This document shows, piece after piece, positions 1 through 9,067 of a stretch of 64,000 bases of DNA. The DNA is from Methylopila sp. M107 (lineage in GTDB: Bacteria > Pseudomonadota > Alphaproteobacteria > Rhizobiales > Methylopilaceae). The notes beneath the pieces were generated by a model. The model worked only from the letters and a program-made list of their open reading frames with translations. It ran no database searches and was not told the origin of the DNA. A program made the position numbers and the translations under genes. How positions within the stretch are numbered: the stretch's first letter is position 1; the number at the start of each line of letters is the position of its first letter. The DNA is taken from NCBI RefSeq assembly GCF_000384475.1, contig NZ_ARWB01000001.1, positions 1,282,176 through 1,346,175 on the forward strand, in the 5' to 3' direction.

Positions 1-2
1 GC

Positions 3-698
3 CTGGGCGATCTCGGCCGCGCGCTCGGGACCATCGCCCGGACGATGCTCGCGGCGACCGGCGAGATGACGCAGCGCACCCTGCTGCTGGAATCTCAGCT
101 GGCGAGTTCGCAGGACGAGATGCAGGAGCTGCACAACACGCTCGAGGTGATCCGCGCGGAGTCGCTGACCGATCCGCTGACCGGCCTCGCCAACCGCAAG
201 TTCCTGCAGGGCACGCTCGACCGGTCGATCGCGGACGCGGCGAACGGCCAGCGCTTCTCGATGCTCGTCATCGACATCGACCACTTCAAGACGTTCAACG
301 ACACCTACGGCCACCTGACCGGCGACCAGGTGCTCCGTCTGGTCGCGCTGGCGTTGAAGCAGAACGTCAAGGGACAGGATCTCGCCTCGCGTTTCGGCGG
401 CGAGGAGTTCGCGATCATCCTTCCCGACACGGCGCTCTCGGGAGCCGCCGCCGTCGGCGACCGCATTCGTCGGGCCGTGATGGCGAAGGATCTGGTCAAG
501 CGCTCGACCGGCGAACATCTTGGACGCATCACCGTTTCGGTCGGCGTCGCGACCTGGCGTCGCGGCGACAGCGCCCAGACCGTGATCGACCGGGCCGACC
601 GCTGCATGTACGCGGCCAAGCGCGCCGGCCGGAACATGGTCGTCACCGAGGACGATCCTCGCGCTGCGGACCACGCGGTTGTCGGCAAGGTCGCCTGA
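3..698 (+). CDS. GGDEF diguanylate cyclase, 5' end cut off by the window
   Basis: The frame is open from the first bases of the window, so the N-terminal part of the gene lies outside it; 231 codons are visible. A short helical segment rich in Glu and Gln (about residues 20-50) leads into a complete GGDEF domain carrying the active-site motif GGEEF and the preceding signature DPLTGLANR. GGDEF domains condense two GTP into cyclic di-GMP, which controls motility, adhesion and biofilm. The intact GGEEF motif suggests an active cyclase rather than a degenerate receptor. The sensory input domain would be in the missing part. The gene converges on the old yellow enzyme gene and ends in a strong hairpin terminator. 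Domain assignment is secure; the signal sensed is unknown. Confidence 0.9.
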   Translation: MGDLGRALGTIARTMLAATGEMTQRTLLLESQLASSQDEMQELHNTLEVIRAESLTDPLTGLANRKFLQGTLDRSIADAANGQRFSMLVIDIDHFKTFNDTYGHLTGDQVLRLVALALKQNVKGQDLASRFGGEEFAIILPDTALSGAAAVGDRIRRAVMAKDLVKRSTGEHLGRITVSVGVATWRRGDSAQTVIDRADRCMYAAKRAGRNMVVTEDDPRAADHAVVGKVA

Positions 699-728
699 CC
701 CGAAGCGGGCTCAGGCGACCTCGTTTTT
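688..728 (+). terminator. Rho-independent terminator of the GGDEF gene
   Basis: An 11-bp inverted repeat (AGGTCGCCTGA at 688-698 and its complement at 711-721) is extended inward by a CCCG/CGGG stem and followed by CGTTTTTC. The stop codon of the GGDEF gene lies inside the left arm. The T-run is on the plus-strand side only, so it serves the diguanylate cyclase gene. Confidence 0.75.
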
Positions 729-738
729 CTTCAACGGT

Positions 739-1848
739 TCAGGCTGCCTTCTCGGCTTCCGACAGCGCGGGATAGTCAGTGTAGCCCTTGGCCCCGCCGC
801 CATAGAGCGTCGCCTTGTCGAGCTCCGCGAACGGCGCGCCGCGACGGATGCGCTCCACGAGATCCGGGTTCGAGATGAACGGGCGTCCGAACGCCACGGC
901 GTCCACCGCCCCGGACGACACCCGCTCGGCCGCGAGCGCCGCGTCATAGCCGTTGTTGCCGATATAGGCGCCCTTGAAGACCGAGCGCAGCACCGAGAGG
1001 TCGAACCCGCCCTCCGGCGCGCGCGCGCCTTGGGTCTCGCCCTCGATCAGGTGGATGTAAGCGACGCCGATCTCCTGAAGCCGCTCGACCGCCCTGGTGA
1101 ACAGCGGCTCGGGGTTTGAGTCGGCGATGTCGTTGAACGGGCTGAGCGGCGACAGGCGTACGCCGACCCGGTCCGCGCCGATGGCGTCGGCCGCGGCGGC
1201 GGTCGCCTCGGCAAGAAAGCGGGTGCGGTTCTCGACAGAGCCGCCATAGGCGTCGGCGCGCGTGTTCGTGCTGTCACGCAGGAACTGGTCGATCAGGTAG
1301 CCGTTCGCGGCATGCACCTCGACGCCGTCGAAACCCGCGGCCCTCGCGTTCGCGGCCGCCTTTCCGTATTGCGCGATCACGCCGGAAATCTCGTCGAGTT
1401 CGAGCGCGCGCGGCGTCACCATCGGCTTGAAGCCGTTTTCCGTGAACGCCTGCCCTTCGGGTTTAACGGCCGACGGCGCGACCGGCAGGACGCCGCCTGG
1501 CTGAAGATCCGGATGCGAGATGCGCCCGACATGCCAGAGCTGCAGCACGATGCGCCCGCCCTTGGCGTGAACGGCGTCGGTGACGAGCTTCCAACCGGCG
1601 ATCTGCTCGTCGGAGTAAACCCCCGGCGTCCAGGCGTAGCCCTGCCCCTCAGGCATGATCTGGGTCGCCTCGGCGATGATCAGGCCGGCCGAGGCGCGCT
1701 GGGCGTAGTAGTCCGCGTTCAGCTGGCGCGGCGCGAGCGTCTTGGCGTCGGCGCGCGAACGCGTGAGCGGCGCCATGACGATGCGGTTGGGAAGGTCAAG
1801 CGCGCCGATCTTGAGCGGCTCGAAGATGGCGTCGGCGGAATGCGACAT
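739..1848 (-). CDS. Old yellow enzyme family alkene reductase (NemA-like)
   Basis: A 369-residue FMN-dependent ene-reductase of the old yellow enzyme/NemA family, a TIM barrel that reduces activated C=C bonds (N-ethylmaleimide, enones, nitrate esters) with NAD(P)H. Visible landmarks are the N-terminal strand 'LPNRIVMAPLTRSRAD', the active-site segment VEVHAANGYLIDQFL with the substrate-binding His/Asn pair, and the C-terminal FMN phosphate-binding region around 'VDAVAFGRPFISNPDL'. The start at 1848 is chosen because a GGGAG ribosome site lies about ten bases upstream and the family begins there; an upstream extension to 1938 looks like read-through of the intergenic region. It stands alone on the minus strand. 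The natural substrate cannot be told from sequence. Confidence 0.9.
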   Translation of the reverse strand: MSHSADAIFEPLKIGALDLPNRIVMAPLTRSRADAKTLAPRQLNADYYAQRASAGLIIAEATQIMPEGQGYAWTPGVYSDEQIAGWKLVTDAVHAKGGRIVLQLWHVGRISHPDLQPGGVLPVAPSAVKPEGQAFTENGFKPMVTPRALELDEISGVIAQYGKAAANARAAGFDGVEVHAANGYLIDQFLRDSTNTRADAYGGSVENRTRFLAEATAAAADAIGADRVGVRLSPLSPFNDIADSNPEPLFTRAVERLQEIGVAYIHLIEGETQGARAPEGGFDLSVLRSVFKGAYIGNNGYDAALAAERVSSGAVDAVAFGRPFISNPDLVERIRRGAPFAELDKATLYGGGAKGYTDYPALSEAEKAA

Positions 1849-1986
1849 CAGGGTCAAACTCCCGAAAAGAAATGTGGTACAGGGCTGTCGCCCGTTCCGG
1901 TTCGGGAAATAGATAGGTCGGCGACCCCCGCGGCGCATCCTGGCCGCGCCGATATCGCGCGCAATCGCCGTCTTGCGCCGACGCCG

Positions 1987-2346
1987 TCAGCGAGAGGAGA
2001 CCGGGGCGCTCTTGCGTTTCTGCTTCTGTTTCGCCTGCGCGACGATCAGCGCCCTGCGGGCCCACTCCGCCATTTCGTCCGGATCCTCAAGCAGTCGCTC
2101 AGGCGCCCGGCGATAGGACATCACGACACGACGACCCTTGGCGCTCGCATAGGAGAAGGCTTCGCAGCCCTCGCGCTCGAAGTCCGGATCGGTCGTTGCG
2201 TCGGACTTCAGATAGAGCACGTCGCGCGCTTCGAGCGCGAACATCCGTCCGTCGACGAACACGCCGACGCCGCTGAACATCCGTTTTACGCGGACCGGGC
2301 CGAAGGCCGCGAAAATCTCGTCCGCCCGGTCCTGGTCGATCGCCAT
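1987..2346 (-). CDS. TfoX N-terminal domain protein
   Basis: A 119-residue protein made up of a TfoX-N type domain (motif 'VRVKRMFSGVGVFVDGRMFAL', cut here to its recognisable core RMFSGVGVF), followed by a basic Lys/Gln-rich tail. In gamma-proteobacteria TfoX/Sxy regulates competence, but stand-alone TfoX-N proteins in alphaproteobacteria have no established role. The start codon overlaps the stop codon of the upstream A-type iron-sulfur carrier gene by one base (TGATG), so the two are probably co-translated. Function unknown; no DNA-binding motif is obvious. Confidence 0.75.
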   Translation of the reverse strand: MAIDQDRADEIFAAFGPVRVKRMFSGVGVFVDGRMFALEARDVLYLKSDATTDPDFEREGCEAFSYASAKGRRVVMSYRRAPERLLEDPDEMAEWARRALIVAQAKQKQKRKSAPVSSR

Positions 2347-2732
2347 CAGGCGACCGGCTGGTAGCTTTCGGGAAGCGCGGGCGTGATGGAGACGGACTCG
2401 CCGCAGCCGCAGGCCGAAACCTGGTTCGGATTGTTGAACACGAAACGCTGGGTGAGCTTCTCGGTCACGAAATCCATCTCCGTGCCGAGCAGATAGAGCA
2501 CCGCCTTGGGGTCGATAAGCACGGTGACGCCCTTGTCCTCGACCACCTCGTCGAGCGGCTGGGCGGCGGCGGCGTAGTCGAGCGTGTACTCCATGCCGGC
2601 GCAGCCGCCGGTCTTGACGCCGATGCGGAGGCCCGCGATCGGCGTCTCGGAGCGCTCGACGATCGAGCGCACGCGGTTCGCGGCGCGATCGGTCAGCGTC
2701 ATCACCTTGGGGCGCGGTCGGCTTGCGGCCAT
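2346..2732 (-). CDS. sufA: A-type iron-sulfur cluster carrier (SufA/HesB family)
   Basis: A 128-residue A-type carrier that accepts [2Fe-2S]/[4Fe-4S] clusters from the SUF scaffold and passes them to target enzymes. The three conserved ligands are visible: Cys44 in KTGGCAGMEY and Cys108/Cys110 in SACGCGES near the C terminus. The start at 2732 (MAASRPRPK) is preceded by GGAG at good spacing; longer versions run through a non-coding stretch. It lies downstream of sufS and sufT on the same strand, separated by a VOC protein, as the distal part of a suf-type run. SufA and ErpA/IscA cannot be separated with certainty by sequence alone; context favours SufA. Confidence 0.88.
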   Translation of the reverse strand: MAASRPRPKVMTLTDRAANRVRSIVERSETPIAGLRIGVKTGGCAGMEYTLDYAAAAQPLDEVVEDKGVTVLIDPKAVLYLLGTEMDFVTEKLTQRFVFNNPNQVSACGCGESVSITPALPESYQPVA

Positions 2733-2827
2733 GGAATGCTCCTTCGAAGCGGGGTCGACGCGCTTCGAGCCGAAATATAGGCGCTCTTCAGGATGGATGC
2801 GAGGGGCCGGGACAAGACGGCGGCGGC

Positions 2828-3265
2828 TCAGTACGTGGCCCAGACCCTCGGCGTCACGAGCTCCAGCAAATTGCCGTCCGGATCGCGGAAATAGACCGAC
2901 AGGCCGCCGAGCGGCCACGTCATCCGACCCTCGACCGGGATCCCCTGCTCTTCCAGCTTGAGTTCCCAAGGCCCGAGCGCATCGGCCGCGATCGAGAACG
3001 CCATATGCAGCGGCCCATGGCCGTCATGGGCCGGAATGACGCCGCCCGGCAGCGCCTGCTCGCGGGACGAGCCACCGCGCTTGAAGAGCAGCAGGACGCT
3101 TCGGCCTGACACGTCGAGCGCGACGAGCGTCGGGCTCTCGATCAGATGCGGAAAACCGAACAGCCGGTCGTAGAAGGCGAGCGCGCGCTCGAAGTCGTCG
3201 ACATAGAGGGCCGTCTCCAGGACCGCCTCGACGCCGGGGCCCGCCCTGCCCGCTCCGCCCGTCAC
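2828..3265 (-). CDS. VOC/glyoxalase family protein
   Basis: A 145-residue protein with the paired beta-alpha-beta-beta-beta modules of the vicinal oxygen chelate superfamily: 'ALYVDDFERALAFYDRLFGF' opens the first module and 'VYFRDPDGNLLELVTP' closes the second. The Glu in NLLELVTP and the His in GPLHMAFSI are the usual metal ligands. VOC proteins include glyoxalase I, dioxygenases and resistance proteins; which reaction this one catalyses cannot be read from sequence. It sits between the A-type carrier and sufT on the same strand, a few bases from sufT, so it is probably co-transcribed with suf genes, though no functional link is known. Confidence 0.8.
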   Translation of the reverse strand: MTGGAGRAGPGVEAVLETALYVDDFERALAFYDRLFGFPHLIESPTLVALDVSGRSVLLLFKRGGSSREQALPGGVIPAHDGHGPLHMAFSIAADALGPWELKLEEQGIPVEGRMTWPLGGLSVYFRDPDGNLLELVTPRVWATY

Positions 3266-3272
3266 CGGCGTC

Positions 3273-3638
3273 TCACCACATGTCGAGCGCGACGCGGGCC
3301 TCGTCGGACATGCGGCTCTGGTCCCACGGCGGGTCGAAGGTCATGTTGACCTTGACGGCGTTGACGCCGGGCGCCGCGCTCACCGCGTTCTCGACCCAGC
3401 CCGGCATCTCGCCGGCGACCGGACAGCCCGGCGCCGTCAGCGTCATGTCGATGGTGACGTCGCGGTTGTCGGAGATGTCGATGCGGTAGACGAGGCCAAG
3501 CTCGTAGATGTCGACCGGGATCTCCGGATCGTACACGGTCTTCAGCGACGCGATGATGTCGTCGGTCAGCCGGTCGAGCTCTTCGGGCGGGATCGCGGAA
3601 GAAACGGCGGGCTTTTCGGCCGTCGCGGCGTCGGTCAT
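3273..3638 (-). CDS. sufT: SufT-type MIP18 (DUF59) iron-sulfur assembly protein
   Basis: A 121-residue MIP18/DUF59 protein. The family core is clear: 'LKTVYDPEIPVDIYELGLVY', then 'MTLTAPGCPVAGEMP' with the conserved Cys, and 'VNMTFDPPWDQSRMSDEAR'. SufT-type proteins assist maturation of iron-sulfur proteins, working with the SUF system; the conserved Cys in APGCP is the likely functional residue. The gene lies twelve bases after sufS on the same strand, the standard sufS-sufT order of alphaproteobacteria. PaaD and other DUF59 proteins are alternatives, but the sufS neighbour decides. Confidence 0.9.
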   Translation of the reverse strand: MTDAATAEKPAVSSAIPPEELDRLTDDIIASLKTVYDPEIPVDIYELGLVYRIDISDNRDVTIDMTLTAPGCPVAGEMPGWVENAVSAAPGVNAVKVNMTFDPPWDQSRMSDEARVALDMW

Positions 3639-3650
3639 TTCAGGCCTTTC

Positions 3651-4901
3651 TCACGCAAACAGCTGGCGGGCCTTGTCTAGGGCCTCGGCCAGACGATCGA
3701 CCTCATCGGTCGTGTTGTAAAGCGCGAAGGACGCCCGGCAGGTGGACGTCACCCCGAGCCGCTTCAGCAGCGGCTGGGCGCAATGTGTGCCGGCGCGCAC
3801 CGCGACGCCGGAGCGGTCGAGCACGGTCGCGACGTCGTGGGCGTGCGCACCTTCCAGGTTGAACGCGACGATCGCGCCCTTTCCCGGCGCGCTGCCGAAT
3901 ATCTTCAGCGCGTTGATCCGTCCGAGCCGCTCCTGCGCATAGGCGCCGAGCTTGGCCTCATGGGCCGCGATCGCCTCAAGCCCGACGCCGCGCATGTAGT
4001 CGAGCGCGGCGCCGAGGCCGATCGCCTGCACGATCGGCGGCGTGCCGGCCTCGAAGCGGTGGGGCGGGTCGCCATAGGTGACGTTGTCTTCGGTGACGTC
4101 GCGGATCATCTCGCCGCCGCCGTTGAACGGCGCCAGCGCGTCAAGCCGCGCCTTCTTGCCGTAGAGCACGCCGATGCCGGTCGGGCCGTACACCTTGTGG
4201 CCGGTGAAGGCGTAAAAGTCGCAATCGATGTCCCGGACGTCCGGCGCGAGATGCACAGCGCCCTGGCTGCCGTCGACCAGCACCGGCACGCCGCGCTCAT
4301 GCGCGAGCCGACAGACCTCTTTTACGGGCACGACCGTGCCGAGCACGTTCGACATATGCGTGACGGCGACAAACTTGGTCTTCTCGCTCAGCGCCTGCTC
4401 GAACAGGTCGATGTCGAACGAGCCGTCCTCGCGCACCTGCACCCACTTCAGCACCGCGCCATGGCGCTCGCGCAGGAAATGCCAGGGCACGACGTTCGAA
4501 TGGTGCTCCATGATGGTGAGCACGATCTCGTCGCCGGGTTTGATTCCTGCGAGCCCGACCCCGTTCGCGACGAGATTGATCGACTCGGTCGCCGAGCGCG
4601 TGAAGATGATCTCGTCGGTCGAGGCCGCGTTCAGGAAGCGGCGGACGCTTTCGCGGCCCGCCTCGAACCCTTCGGTCGCGGCGTTGGCGAGATAGTGCAG
4701 GCCGCGATGGACGTTCGAATATTCGCTCTCATAGGCCTGCCTGATCCGGTCCAGCACCTGGACGGGTTTTTGGGCCGAGGCGCCGTTGTCGAGATAGACC
4801 AGCGGCTTGCCGTGAATGGTCAGCGACAGCGCGGGAAAATCGGCGCGCAGGCGCTCGACGTCGTAAGGCGCGGCGGACGCGAGGGGTTCGGCGAGGGACA
4901 T
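3651..4901 (-). CDS. sufS: Cysteine desulfurase SufS
   Basis: A 416-residue PLP-dependent group II cysteine desulfurase that removes sulfur from cysteine for cluster assembly. The Schiff-base lysine is Lys236 in FTGHKVYGPTGIG and the persulfide-carrying cysteine is Cys374 in VRAGTHCAQPLLKR, on the long loop typical of SufS. Length fits the family. It is followed by sufT, a VOC gene and an A-type carrier. The scaffold genes sufB, sufC and sufD, usually directly upstream, are not here: the next upstream gene encodes an unrelated membrane protein, so they must lie elsewhere in the genome. Confidence 0.95.
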   Translation of the reverse strand: MSLAEPLASAAPYDVERLRADFPALSLTIHGKPLVYLDNGASAQKPVQVLDRIRQAYESEYSNVHRGLHYLANAATEGFEAGRESVRRFLNAASTDEIIFTRSATESINLVANGVGLAGIKPGDEIVLTIMEHHSNVVPWHFLRERHGAVLKWVQVREDGSFDIDLFEQALSEKTKFVAVTHMSNVLGTVVPVKEVCRLAHERGVPVLVDGSQGAVHLAPDVRDIDCDFYAFTGHKVYGPTGIGVLYGKKARLDALAPFNGGGEMIRDVTEDNVTYGDPPHRFEAGTPPIVQAIGLGAALDYMRGVGLEAIAAHEAKLGAYAQERLGRINALKIFGSAPGKGAIVAFNLEGAHAHDVATVLDRSGVAVRAGTHCAQPLLKRLGVTSTCRASFALYNTTDEVDRLAEALDKARQLFA

Positions 4902-4948
4902 GGACGTGACTTAAACGCTTTGTCGGCCGAGACAAGCGGCTCGACGCG

Positions 4949-5578
4949 TCAGACCGAACTGACGGCGAACCAAAGAAGCAGCGCAAAGATCAATCCCGGG
5001 CCAAGAAGCACCGCGAGAGTGGCCTTCCCCGTCGTCGTGTCGGCGACCACGGATATCGCCCAAGTCAGATAAAAGCAGCTCACGACGGCCATGATCGCCG
5101 TTTCGATGACGGTGTAGGTCGATCCGAACCGGACATTCGCGCCGAACGCATGCGCGACAACGAACGCGACGAAACAGGCCGCGCCGACGAAAAGCTGGGG
5201 AAGCTCGGACGCGAGGATAGCGACAGCCACGGTCCGCATCGAAGCTTTCACGCCGACGAGCCGCAAGCTGAGCCACTGCAGGGTTATCAACGCGCCGTAT
5301 ATGATTGCGAAACCGGCCAGCATGAAGCCGCAGTAAACAATCTCTCCTACGCCCGAACGGAACTGATCGTCTGGATCCGGCGCGATGGCGTCGCGGATAT
5401 ACTCGACCCCGAGCATGAGCGCGAAGATAGCCGCGAAACCGCCGACGACCGTTCGCATACGGATCGCCGAACCGGCGATCTCGGTCAGGACGGACTGAAA
5501 GCCGAAAGCAGAGCGCGGAATCGCCGAGAGCAGATCGGAAAAGTCGTATCTCTGCGATACCGAAACGACTGGCCTCAT
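4949..5578 (-). CDS. Multi-pass membrane protein of unknown function, coupled to lipA
   Basis: A 209-residue integral membrane protein with about five hydrophobic segments (near residues 40-60, 75-100, 115-140, 155-180 and 185-207) and a cytoplasmic-looking N-terminal 35 residues. The start at 5578 is supported by a four-base ATGA overlap with the lipA stop, which implies translational coupling. Its overall plan recalls Yip1-type small membrane proteins, but I could not identify a signature. It lies between lipA and sufS, two genes of cofactor maturation; whether it takes part in that is unknown. Confidence 0.7.
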   Translation of the reverse strand: MRPVVSVSQRYDFSDLLSAIPRSAFGFQSVLTEIAGSAIRMRTVVGGFAAIFALMLGVEYIRDAIAPDPDDQFRSGVGEIVYCGFMLAGFAIIYGALITLQWLSLRLVGVKASMRTVAVAILASELPQLFVGAACFVAFVVAHAFGANVRFGSTYTVIETAIMAVVSCFYLTWAISVVADTTTGKATLAVLLGPGLIFALLLWFAVSSV

Positions 5579-6555
5579 CCGGCCGCCAGCGCTTGGCTCG
5601 GCCGCGCCTTCGCGGCGCGCGCGGCCTTGAGCTTCGCGAAGTCCTCCCCGGCATGGTGCGAGGAGCGCGTCAGCGGGCTCGCCGAGACCATGAGGAAGCC
5701 CTTGGCGTAGGCCATGGTCTCGAACGACTGGAACTCCGCCGGCGCCACGAAGCGCAGCACGGCGTGATGTTTTCGCGTCGGCTGCAGGTACTGGCCGACG
5801 GTGAGGAAGTCGACGTCGGCCGAGCGCAGGTCGTCCATCAGCTGGAGTATCTCGTTCCGCTCTTCGCCGAGGCCGACCATGATGCCGGACTTGGTGAACA
5901 TCGTCGGGTCGAGCTCCTTCACGCGCTGCAGCAGCCGCAGCGAATGGAAGTAGCGGGCGCCGGGACGGACCGTCAGGTAGAGCGAGGGCACACATTCGAG
6001 ATTGTGGTTGAACACGTCAGGCCGGGCTTCGACCACGACCTCGAGCGCGCCGTCCTTGCGCAGGAAGTCCGGCGTCAGGATCTCGATGGTGGTGCCCGGG
6101 CTCGACGCGCGGATCGCGCGGATCACGTCTGCGAAGTGCCTGGCGCCGCCGTCCTTCAGATCGTCGCGGTCGACCGAGGTGATGACGACATGGTGCAGGC
6201 CGAGCTTCGCCACCGCGTCGGCCACGCGGGCGGGCTCGTCGGCGTCGACCGCCTCGGGCATTCCGGTCTTCACGTTGCAGAACGCGCAGGCGCGCGTGCA
6301 CGTGTCGCCGAGGATCATGAAGGTGGCGTGCTTCTTCGACCAGCACTCGCCGATGTTCGGGCAGCCGGCCTCCTCGCAGACCGTCACCAGCTTGTTGGCG
6401 CGGACGATCTCGTTGGTCTCGCGCCAGACGGGCGAGCCCGGCGCGCGGACACGGATCCAGTCCGGCTTGCGCAGGACCTCTGTGTCGGGGCGCTTGGCCT
6501 TCTCGGGGTGGCGCGGGCCGGCGGCGGGCCGGGTGCGATCGAGGACGGTGACCAT
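5575..6555 (-). CDS. lipA: Lipoyl synthase LipA
   Basis: A 326-residue radical SAM enzyme that inserts two sulfur atoms into octanoyl groups on E2 and H-protein lipoyl domains. Both clusters are visible: the auxiliary cluster cysteines Cys60, Cys65 and Cys71 ([12 protein letters not shown]) and the radical SAM CxxxCxxC at Cys86, Cys90 and Cys93 (CTRACAFC). The start at 6555 (MVTVLDRT) matches the family; about 30 upstream codons are probably untranslated. Its position a few genes after lpdA and the pdh genes matches its job, since both E2 and E1 beta here carry lipoyl domains. Confidence 0.96.
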   Translation of the reverse strand: MVTVLDRTRPAAGPRHPEKAKRPDTEVLRKPDWIRVRAPGSPVWRETNEIVRANKLVTVCEEAGCPNIGECWSKKHATFMILGDTCTRACAFCNVKTGMPEAVDADEPARVADAVAKLGLHHVVITSVDRDDLKDGGARHFADVIRAIRASSPGTTIEILTPDFLRKDGALEVVVEARPDVFNHNLECVPSLYLTVRPGARYFHSLRLLQRVKELDPTMFTKSGIMVGLGEERNEILQLMDDLRSADVDFLTVGQYLQPTRKHHAVLRFVAPAEFQSFETMAYAKGFLMVSASPLTRSSHHAGEDFAKLKAARAAKARPSQALAAG

Positions 6556-6733
6556 GTCGGCTGAGACGTCGCGATCCGAAGCAGGCGCCGCGTCGAAGGG
6601 CGGCGGGCAGGAAAAAGGGGAGAGCGGACGACATGCCCGCTCTCCCCTCAATGTAGACCACGCATTGCGCTCAGTCGAATGCCGGTTGAAGCCGCAAATC
6701 CGCTCCGCGCGCGACGCAGGGCTCGATGCGGTC

Positions 6734-6997
6734 TCAGACCGCGCGCGAGCGGCCCGTGAACAGGCGATACGCCGCGATCAGCAGACATGCGCCGATGACG
6801 GCGATCACCGACTGCCAGATCCAGCCGCCCGGCGGGATGATTCCGATCAGCTTCAGGATGGCGTTGAGCACCAGCGCGCCGACGATCCCGAGGATGATGT
6901 TCATGATCACGCCCATGTCGGACTTCATGATCTGTTCGGCGATCCATCCAGCGATGCCGCCAAGGATGATCGCCATGATCCAACCAACGCCTTCCAT
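6734..6997 (-). CDS. GlsB/YeaQ/YmgE family stress-response membrane protein
   Basis: An 87-residue protein with three hydrophobic segments and the glycine-rich family pattern '[17 protein letters not shown]' followed by '[16 protein letters not shown]'. Members (also called transglycosylase-associated proteins) are small inner-membrane proteins induced by general stress in several bacteria; the molecular function is not established. A purine-rich GAGGAG-like site precedes the start. It lies as a single gene between lipA and an exported protein gene. Confidence 0.85.
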   Translation of the reverse strand: MEGVGWIMAIILGGIAGWIAEQIMKSDMGVIMNIILGIVGALVLNAILKLIGIIPPGGWIWQSVIAVIGACLLIAAYRLFTGRSRAV

Positions 6998-7113
6998 TCA
7001 ATTCACTCCTCGAGAGACCCGTGCGCACAGAACTAGCGCCGCCGGGCCCGAGTTCCAGAAGCCTGGGAATAAATTACGCGATCGACCGCTGACGATCGCC
7101 CGTCCGGCGTCAG

Positions 7114-7527
7114 TCAGCACTGGTGGCTGTAGGTGAAGACCAGCCGGTCGAGTTTGGTGGCGCCGGTCGGTTCGCAGTTCTCGAAGACGTTCCGGGTCCC
7201 GCTCAGCACGATCTGCTGGTCGCCCGCGAAACCGCTGACCCGATAGGCGAGCGGCGGCGCGCCGGGACAGGAGGTTTCGTTGAAGATGTGCGCAGTGCCC
7301 TCATACTGGTCGCCGGTGCGGGTTCCCTCGAACAGCACGACGCCGCGCCGACCGCCGGCCGCCTCGATGCCGGGGCGCGGGGTCTCGTAGACGAGCTTGC
7401 GCGACGGCCCCTGCGCCACGAGCCGCATCAGCGAGCCGTTATGGCTCCAGCAGGAATCGGCGAGCGCCGCGGTCGAGCCGCTCGCTGCGACGCCTGCGGC
7501 GAGCGCCGCGCTGATCAGCAACCGCAT
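7114..7527 (-). CDS. Small exported protein, unknown function
   Basis: A 137-residue protein with a clear Sec signal peptide (hydrophobic core LLISAALAAGVAAS, likely cleavage after ALA at about residue 24). The mature part has four cysteines (near the new N terminus in DSCWSHNGS, in ETSCPGAPP, in ENCEPTG and the C-terminal residue) that could form two disulfides, and is rich in beta-prone residues. Two ATG codons are adjacent; the second (7527) has better spacing to AGGGG. I do not recognise the family; short periplasmic proteins with this cysteine spacing are common in Hyphomicrobiales. It lies just after lpdA. Confidence 0.65.
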   Translation of the reverse strand: MRLLISAALAAGVAASGSTAALADSCWSHNGSLMRLVAQGPSRKLVYETPRPGIEAAGGRRGVVLFEGTRTGDQYEGTAHIFNETSCPGAPPLAYRVSGFAGDQQIVLSGTRNVFENCEPTGATKLDRLVFTYSHQC

Positions 7528-7560
7528 CATGTCCCCTGCCCCCGCAGCGCTTGTCCCGGT

Positions 7561-9000
7561 TCAGGTGTGGATCACCCGCCCGTAAGCGTCGAGCACGCTT
7601 TCATGCATCATCTCCGACAGCGTCGGGTGCGGGAAGACGGCGTGCATCAGCTCCTCCTCGGTCGTCTCGAGGTTCATGGCGATGACGAAGCCCTGGATGA
7701 GTTCGGTGACTTCGGCCCCGACCATGTGCGCGCCGATCAGCTCGCCGGTCTCGGCGTCGAAGATCGTCTTGACGAGGCCGTCCGGTTCCCCGAGCGCGAT
7801 CGCCTTGCCGTTGCCCGAGAACGGGAAGCGGCCGACCTTGACCTTGCGGCCCTGCTCCTTCGCCTTTTTCTCGGTGAGTCCGACGGAGGCGATCTGCGGC
7901 TGACAATAGGTGCAGCCAGGGATCTTCGCCTTGTCCATCGGATGGGCGTTCAGCCCCTTGATCCCCTCGACGCAGATCACCCCCTCGTGCTCGGCCTTGT
8001 GGGCGAGCATGGGGGGACCTGCGACGTCGCCAATGGCGAAGATCCCCTTCACATTGGTGCGGCCGAGCCCGTCGGTGACGACGCAGCCGCGGTCGGTCTT
8101 CACGCCGAGCGCCTCGAGGCCGAGGTTTTCTATGTTGCCGACGACGCCGACGGCCGAGATGACGCGGTCGACCTTGATCTTCTCGGTCTTGCCGTCGGAC
8201 GTCTCGACCGTCGCGGCGACGTCGTCGGACCCCTTGTCGAGCTTCGTCACCTTCGCGCGGGTCAGGATGCGGACGCCCTGCTTCTCGAACCGCTTTCTGG
8301 CGTGCGCCGCGATCTCCTCGTCTTCGACGGGAAGGATCTGCGGGAGCACCTCGACCACCGTCACCTCCGCGCCCATCGTGCGGTAGAAGCTCGCGAACTC
8401 GATCCCGATCGCGCCGGACCCGACCACCAGCAGCGACTTCGGCATCTTCTCCGGGACCATCGCCTCGAAATAGGTCCAGACCAGCTTCTTGTCGCCTTCG
8501 AGCCCCGGAATGACCCGAGGCCGCGCGCCGGTCGCGATGATGACGTTCTTCGCCGAATAGGTTCCCTCCCCGAGCGCGCCCTTGGGCGCGGGCGCCGGCG
8601 GGCCCTGCACCGACTTCTTCGGTGCGACGACCTTCACCTCGCCGGGCTTGGCGATCGTCGCCTCGCCCCAGATCACGTCGACCTTGTTCTTCTTGAGGAG
8701 GAAGCCGACGCCGCCATTGAGCTGCGCCGAGACCCCGCGCGAACGCTTCACGACAGCCGCCACGTCCGCGGAGACATTCTCCGCCTTCAAACCATAGGCT
8801 TCGGGATGCTGCAGGTAATGAAAGACCTCGGCCGAGCGCAGCAGCGCCTTGGTCGGGATGCAGCCCCAGTTGAGGCAGATGCCGCCGAGGTGTTCGCGCT
8901 CGACCACCGCCGTCCTGAAGCCGAGTTGGGCGGAGCGGATCGCGGTGACATAGCCGCCCGGGCCTCCGCCGATGATGAGGACGTCGTAGGCGTCGGCCAT
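7561..9000 (-). CDS. lpdA: Dihydrolipoyl dehydrogenase (E3)
   Basis: A 479-residue flavoprotein that reoxidises dihydrolipoamide of the 2-oxo acid dehydrogenase complexes with NAD+. The FAD-binding GxGxxG (IIGGGPGGYV) is at the N terminus, the redox disulfide Cys42/Cys47 lies in GGICLNWGCIPTKALL, the second Rossmann motif is VVGSGAIGIEFASF, and the C-terminal active-site His-Glu pair is in HAVFPHPTLSEMMHE. The middle contains a short Ala/Pro-rich insertion (about residues 127-147) before 'TYSAKNVIIATGA'. A GGAG site precedes the start. It follows the pdhABC genes on the same strand, so it is probably the E3 of pyruvate dehydrogenase. Confidence 0.95.
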   Translation of the reverse strand: MADAYDVLIIGGGPGGYVTAIRSAQLGFRTAVVEREHLGGICLNWGCIPTKALLRSAEVFHYLQHPEAYGLKAENVSADVAAVVKRSRGVSAQLNGGVGFLLKKNKVDVIWGEATIAKPGEVKVVAPKKSVQGPPAPAPKGALGEGTYSAKNVIIATGARPRVIPGLEGDKKLVWTYFEAMVPEKMPKSLLVVGSGAIGIEFASFYRTMGAEVTVVEVLPQILPVEDEEIAAHARKRFEKQGVRILTRAKVTKLDKGSDDVAATVETSDGKTEKIKVDRVISAVGVVGNIENLGLEALGVKTDRGCVVTDGLGRTNVKGIFAIGDVAGPPMLAHKAEHEGVICVEGIKGLNAHPMDKAKIPGCTYCQPQIASVGLTEKKAKEQGRKVKVGRFPFSGNGKAIALGEPDGLVKTIFDAETGELIGAHMVGAEVTELIQGFVIAMNLETTEEELMHAVFPHPTLSEMMHESVLDAYGRVIHT

Positions 9001-9067
9001 GGGTGCGCTCCTTGAGGAGTTGTCGTTTGTCGCGAGGGCTGGCCGCAGCGCCGGCCACAGACATGCG

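Noticed and set aside
3651-4901. A complete suf operon
   Set aside because: sufB, sufC and sufD are not present near sufS in this window.
7123-9015. A 630-codon plus-strand frame opposite lpdA and the exported protein
   Set aside because: Antisense to lpdA, Arg/Asp/Leu-rich translation without a recognisable domain.
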